Source of the DNA: Mesostigma viride
Lineage: Eukaryota; Streptophyta; Mesostigmatophyceae; Mesostigmatales; Mesostigmataceae
DNA: 60,000 nt
Reading direction: 5' to 3'
NCBI GenBank assembly: GCA_009746045.1
Contig: RPFO01000041.1
Span: 5,512,920 to 5,572,919, forward strand
Shown: positions 59,629-60,000 of the stretch, piece by piece
How positions within the stretch are numbered: position 1 is the first letter of the stretch
Layout: each line of letters opens with the position of its first letter
Program-made: the position numbers and the translations under genes
The notes under the pieces: generated by a model
Told to the model about the DNA's origin: nothing
What the model saw: only the letters and a program-made list of their open reading frames with translations
Databases searched by the model: none

Positions 59629-59839
59629 GTGCGTGGTCTCACCCATTACATGTTGTTACTAATTTACAAGCTCTATTGTCAAAATAATTTGTGTGTTTTA
59701 TCCATTATAACAAGTAGAACTGGTAGGGGCCAAGCCCCTACTGGTACAGTTATTCCGTCATTCACGCCTTACGTTGTGTTCAAGGTTTTTGTGGGGTCAA
59801 CCCAACTTTACGCATGAATGACTCTACTTAATTGTACTA

Positions 59840-60000
59840 CCGTAGTGGTCAAAATCACTTTGCGTCTAATTGTTTGCGAATTGACCTCGCAAACTGCTAT
59901 TAATGGGCTTGATTTTGGGTCGCAAAGTTCAAATGTTACCGCGCCGCGCCTGCGCCGCGCCGCACAGCCCCAAGCCCAGCGAACGGCCTTTCGCGCCACA
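59840..60000. mobile_element. Start of another TIR element (cut by window end)
   Basis: CCGTAGTGGTCAAAATCACT then TTGCG resembles the TIR at 14657-14685 (CCGTAGTGGCTGAAATCACA then TTGCG). It abuts the palindromic element end at 59839. Confidence 0.4.

Larger units (their letters stand above)
47822..59839. mobile_element. Palindromic element (~1.5 kb inverted arms) carrying OTU-protease fragments
   Basis: Outer left end TAGTACAATTAAGTAGAGTC (47822) is matched inverted by the right end GACTCTACTTAATTGTACTA (59839). Left arm 47822-47970 plus 56808-58247; spacer 58248-58277; right arm 58278-59839, inverted, diverged by scattered substitutions and small indels. The left arm is split by the YR retrotransposon. 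Without that insertion the element is about 3.2 kb. Each arm holds an OTU-like gene fragment transcribed away from the centre, so the element looks like a foldback or gene-capturing TIR element. No transposase is recognised. Confidence 0.85.

Overview
The window looks like nuclear DNA of a green alga (Chlorophyta). This rests on a spliced plant-type, plastid-targeted class II DAHP synthase gene with many GT-AG introns, GC-rich coding sequence, a short TTTAGGG-type repeat, a fragment of plastid atpB, and a dense load of eukaryotic mobile elements. No bacterial operon organisation is present. Species cannot be fixed from this sequence.

Layout. (1) 147-14359, minus strand: one complete 13-exon gene for DAHP synthase (first step of the shikimate pathway). 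Its introns are large because of tandem arrays. Many arrays are direct copies of the adjacent exon/intron boundary; intron 5 holds a 2.2 kb G-rich minisatellite. (2) 14.6-25.7 kb: a MITE-like element, a foldback element, two decayed LINE 3' coding fragments, a ~600-bp direct-repeat pair, a 7-unit satellite, a 1.2 kb hexanucleotide array, a plastid atpB fragment and a near-perfect 104-bp-arm palindrome. (3) 25.9-34.5 kb: decayed coding fragments (coiled-coil/repeat protein, LINE ORF1-like domain, LINE tails), a tRNA-derived SINE-like segment and unassigned repeats. (4) ~34.57-40.21 kb: a 5.6 kb element bounded by CACTAGGAACTC inverted ends and CTGAG-rich subterminal repeats. (5) 40.4-47.1 kb: LINE ORF1-like ORF, several LINE 3' ends with (TTTAA)n tails, a LINE reverse transcriptase interrupted by a 0.77 kb MITE, and a ~0.93 kb GGGA array. 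(6) 47.8-59.84 kb: a three-layer nest. A palindromic element whose ~1.5 kb arms each carry a broken, intron-containing OTU-protease fragment was entered by an 8.8 kb tyrosine-recombinase retrotransposon with A1-ORFs-B1-A2-B2 split direct repeats. That element's reverse transcriptase was in turn split by a 3.44 kb Kolobok-like DNA transposon at TTAA.

Only the DAHP synthase gene is confidently a host gene. The most unusual observations are the systematic duplication of splice boundaries inside its introns, the base-precise nested insertions (including a paralogous empty site within the window), and a possible -1 frameshift joining a Mutator/Kolobok-type transposase to a PHD finger.
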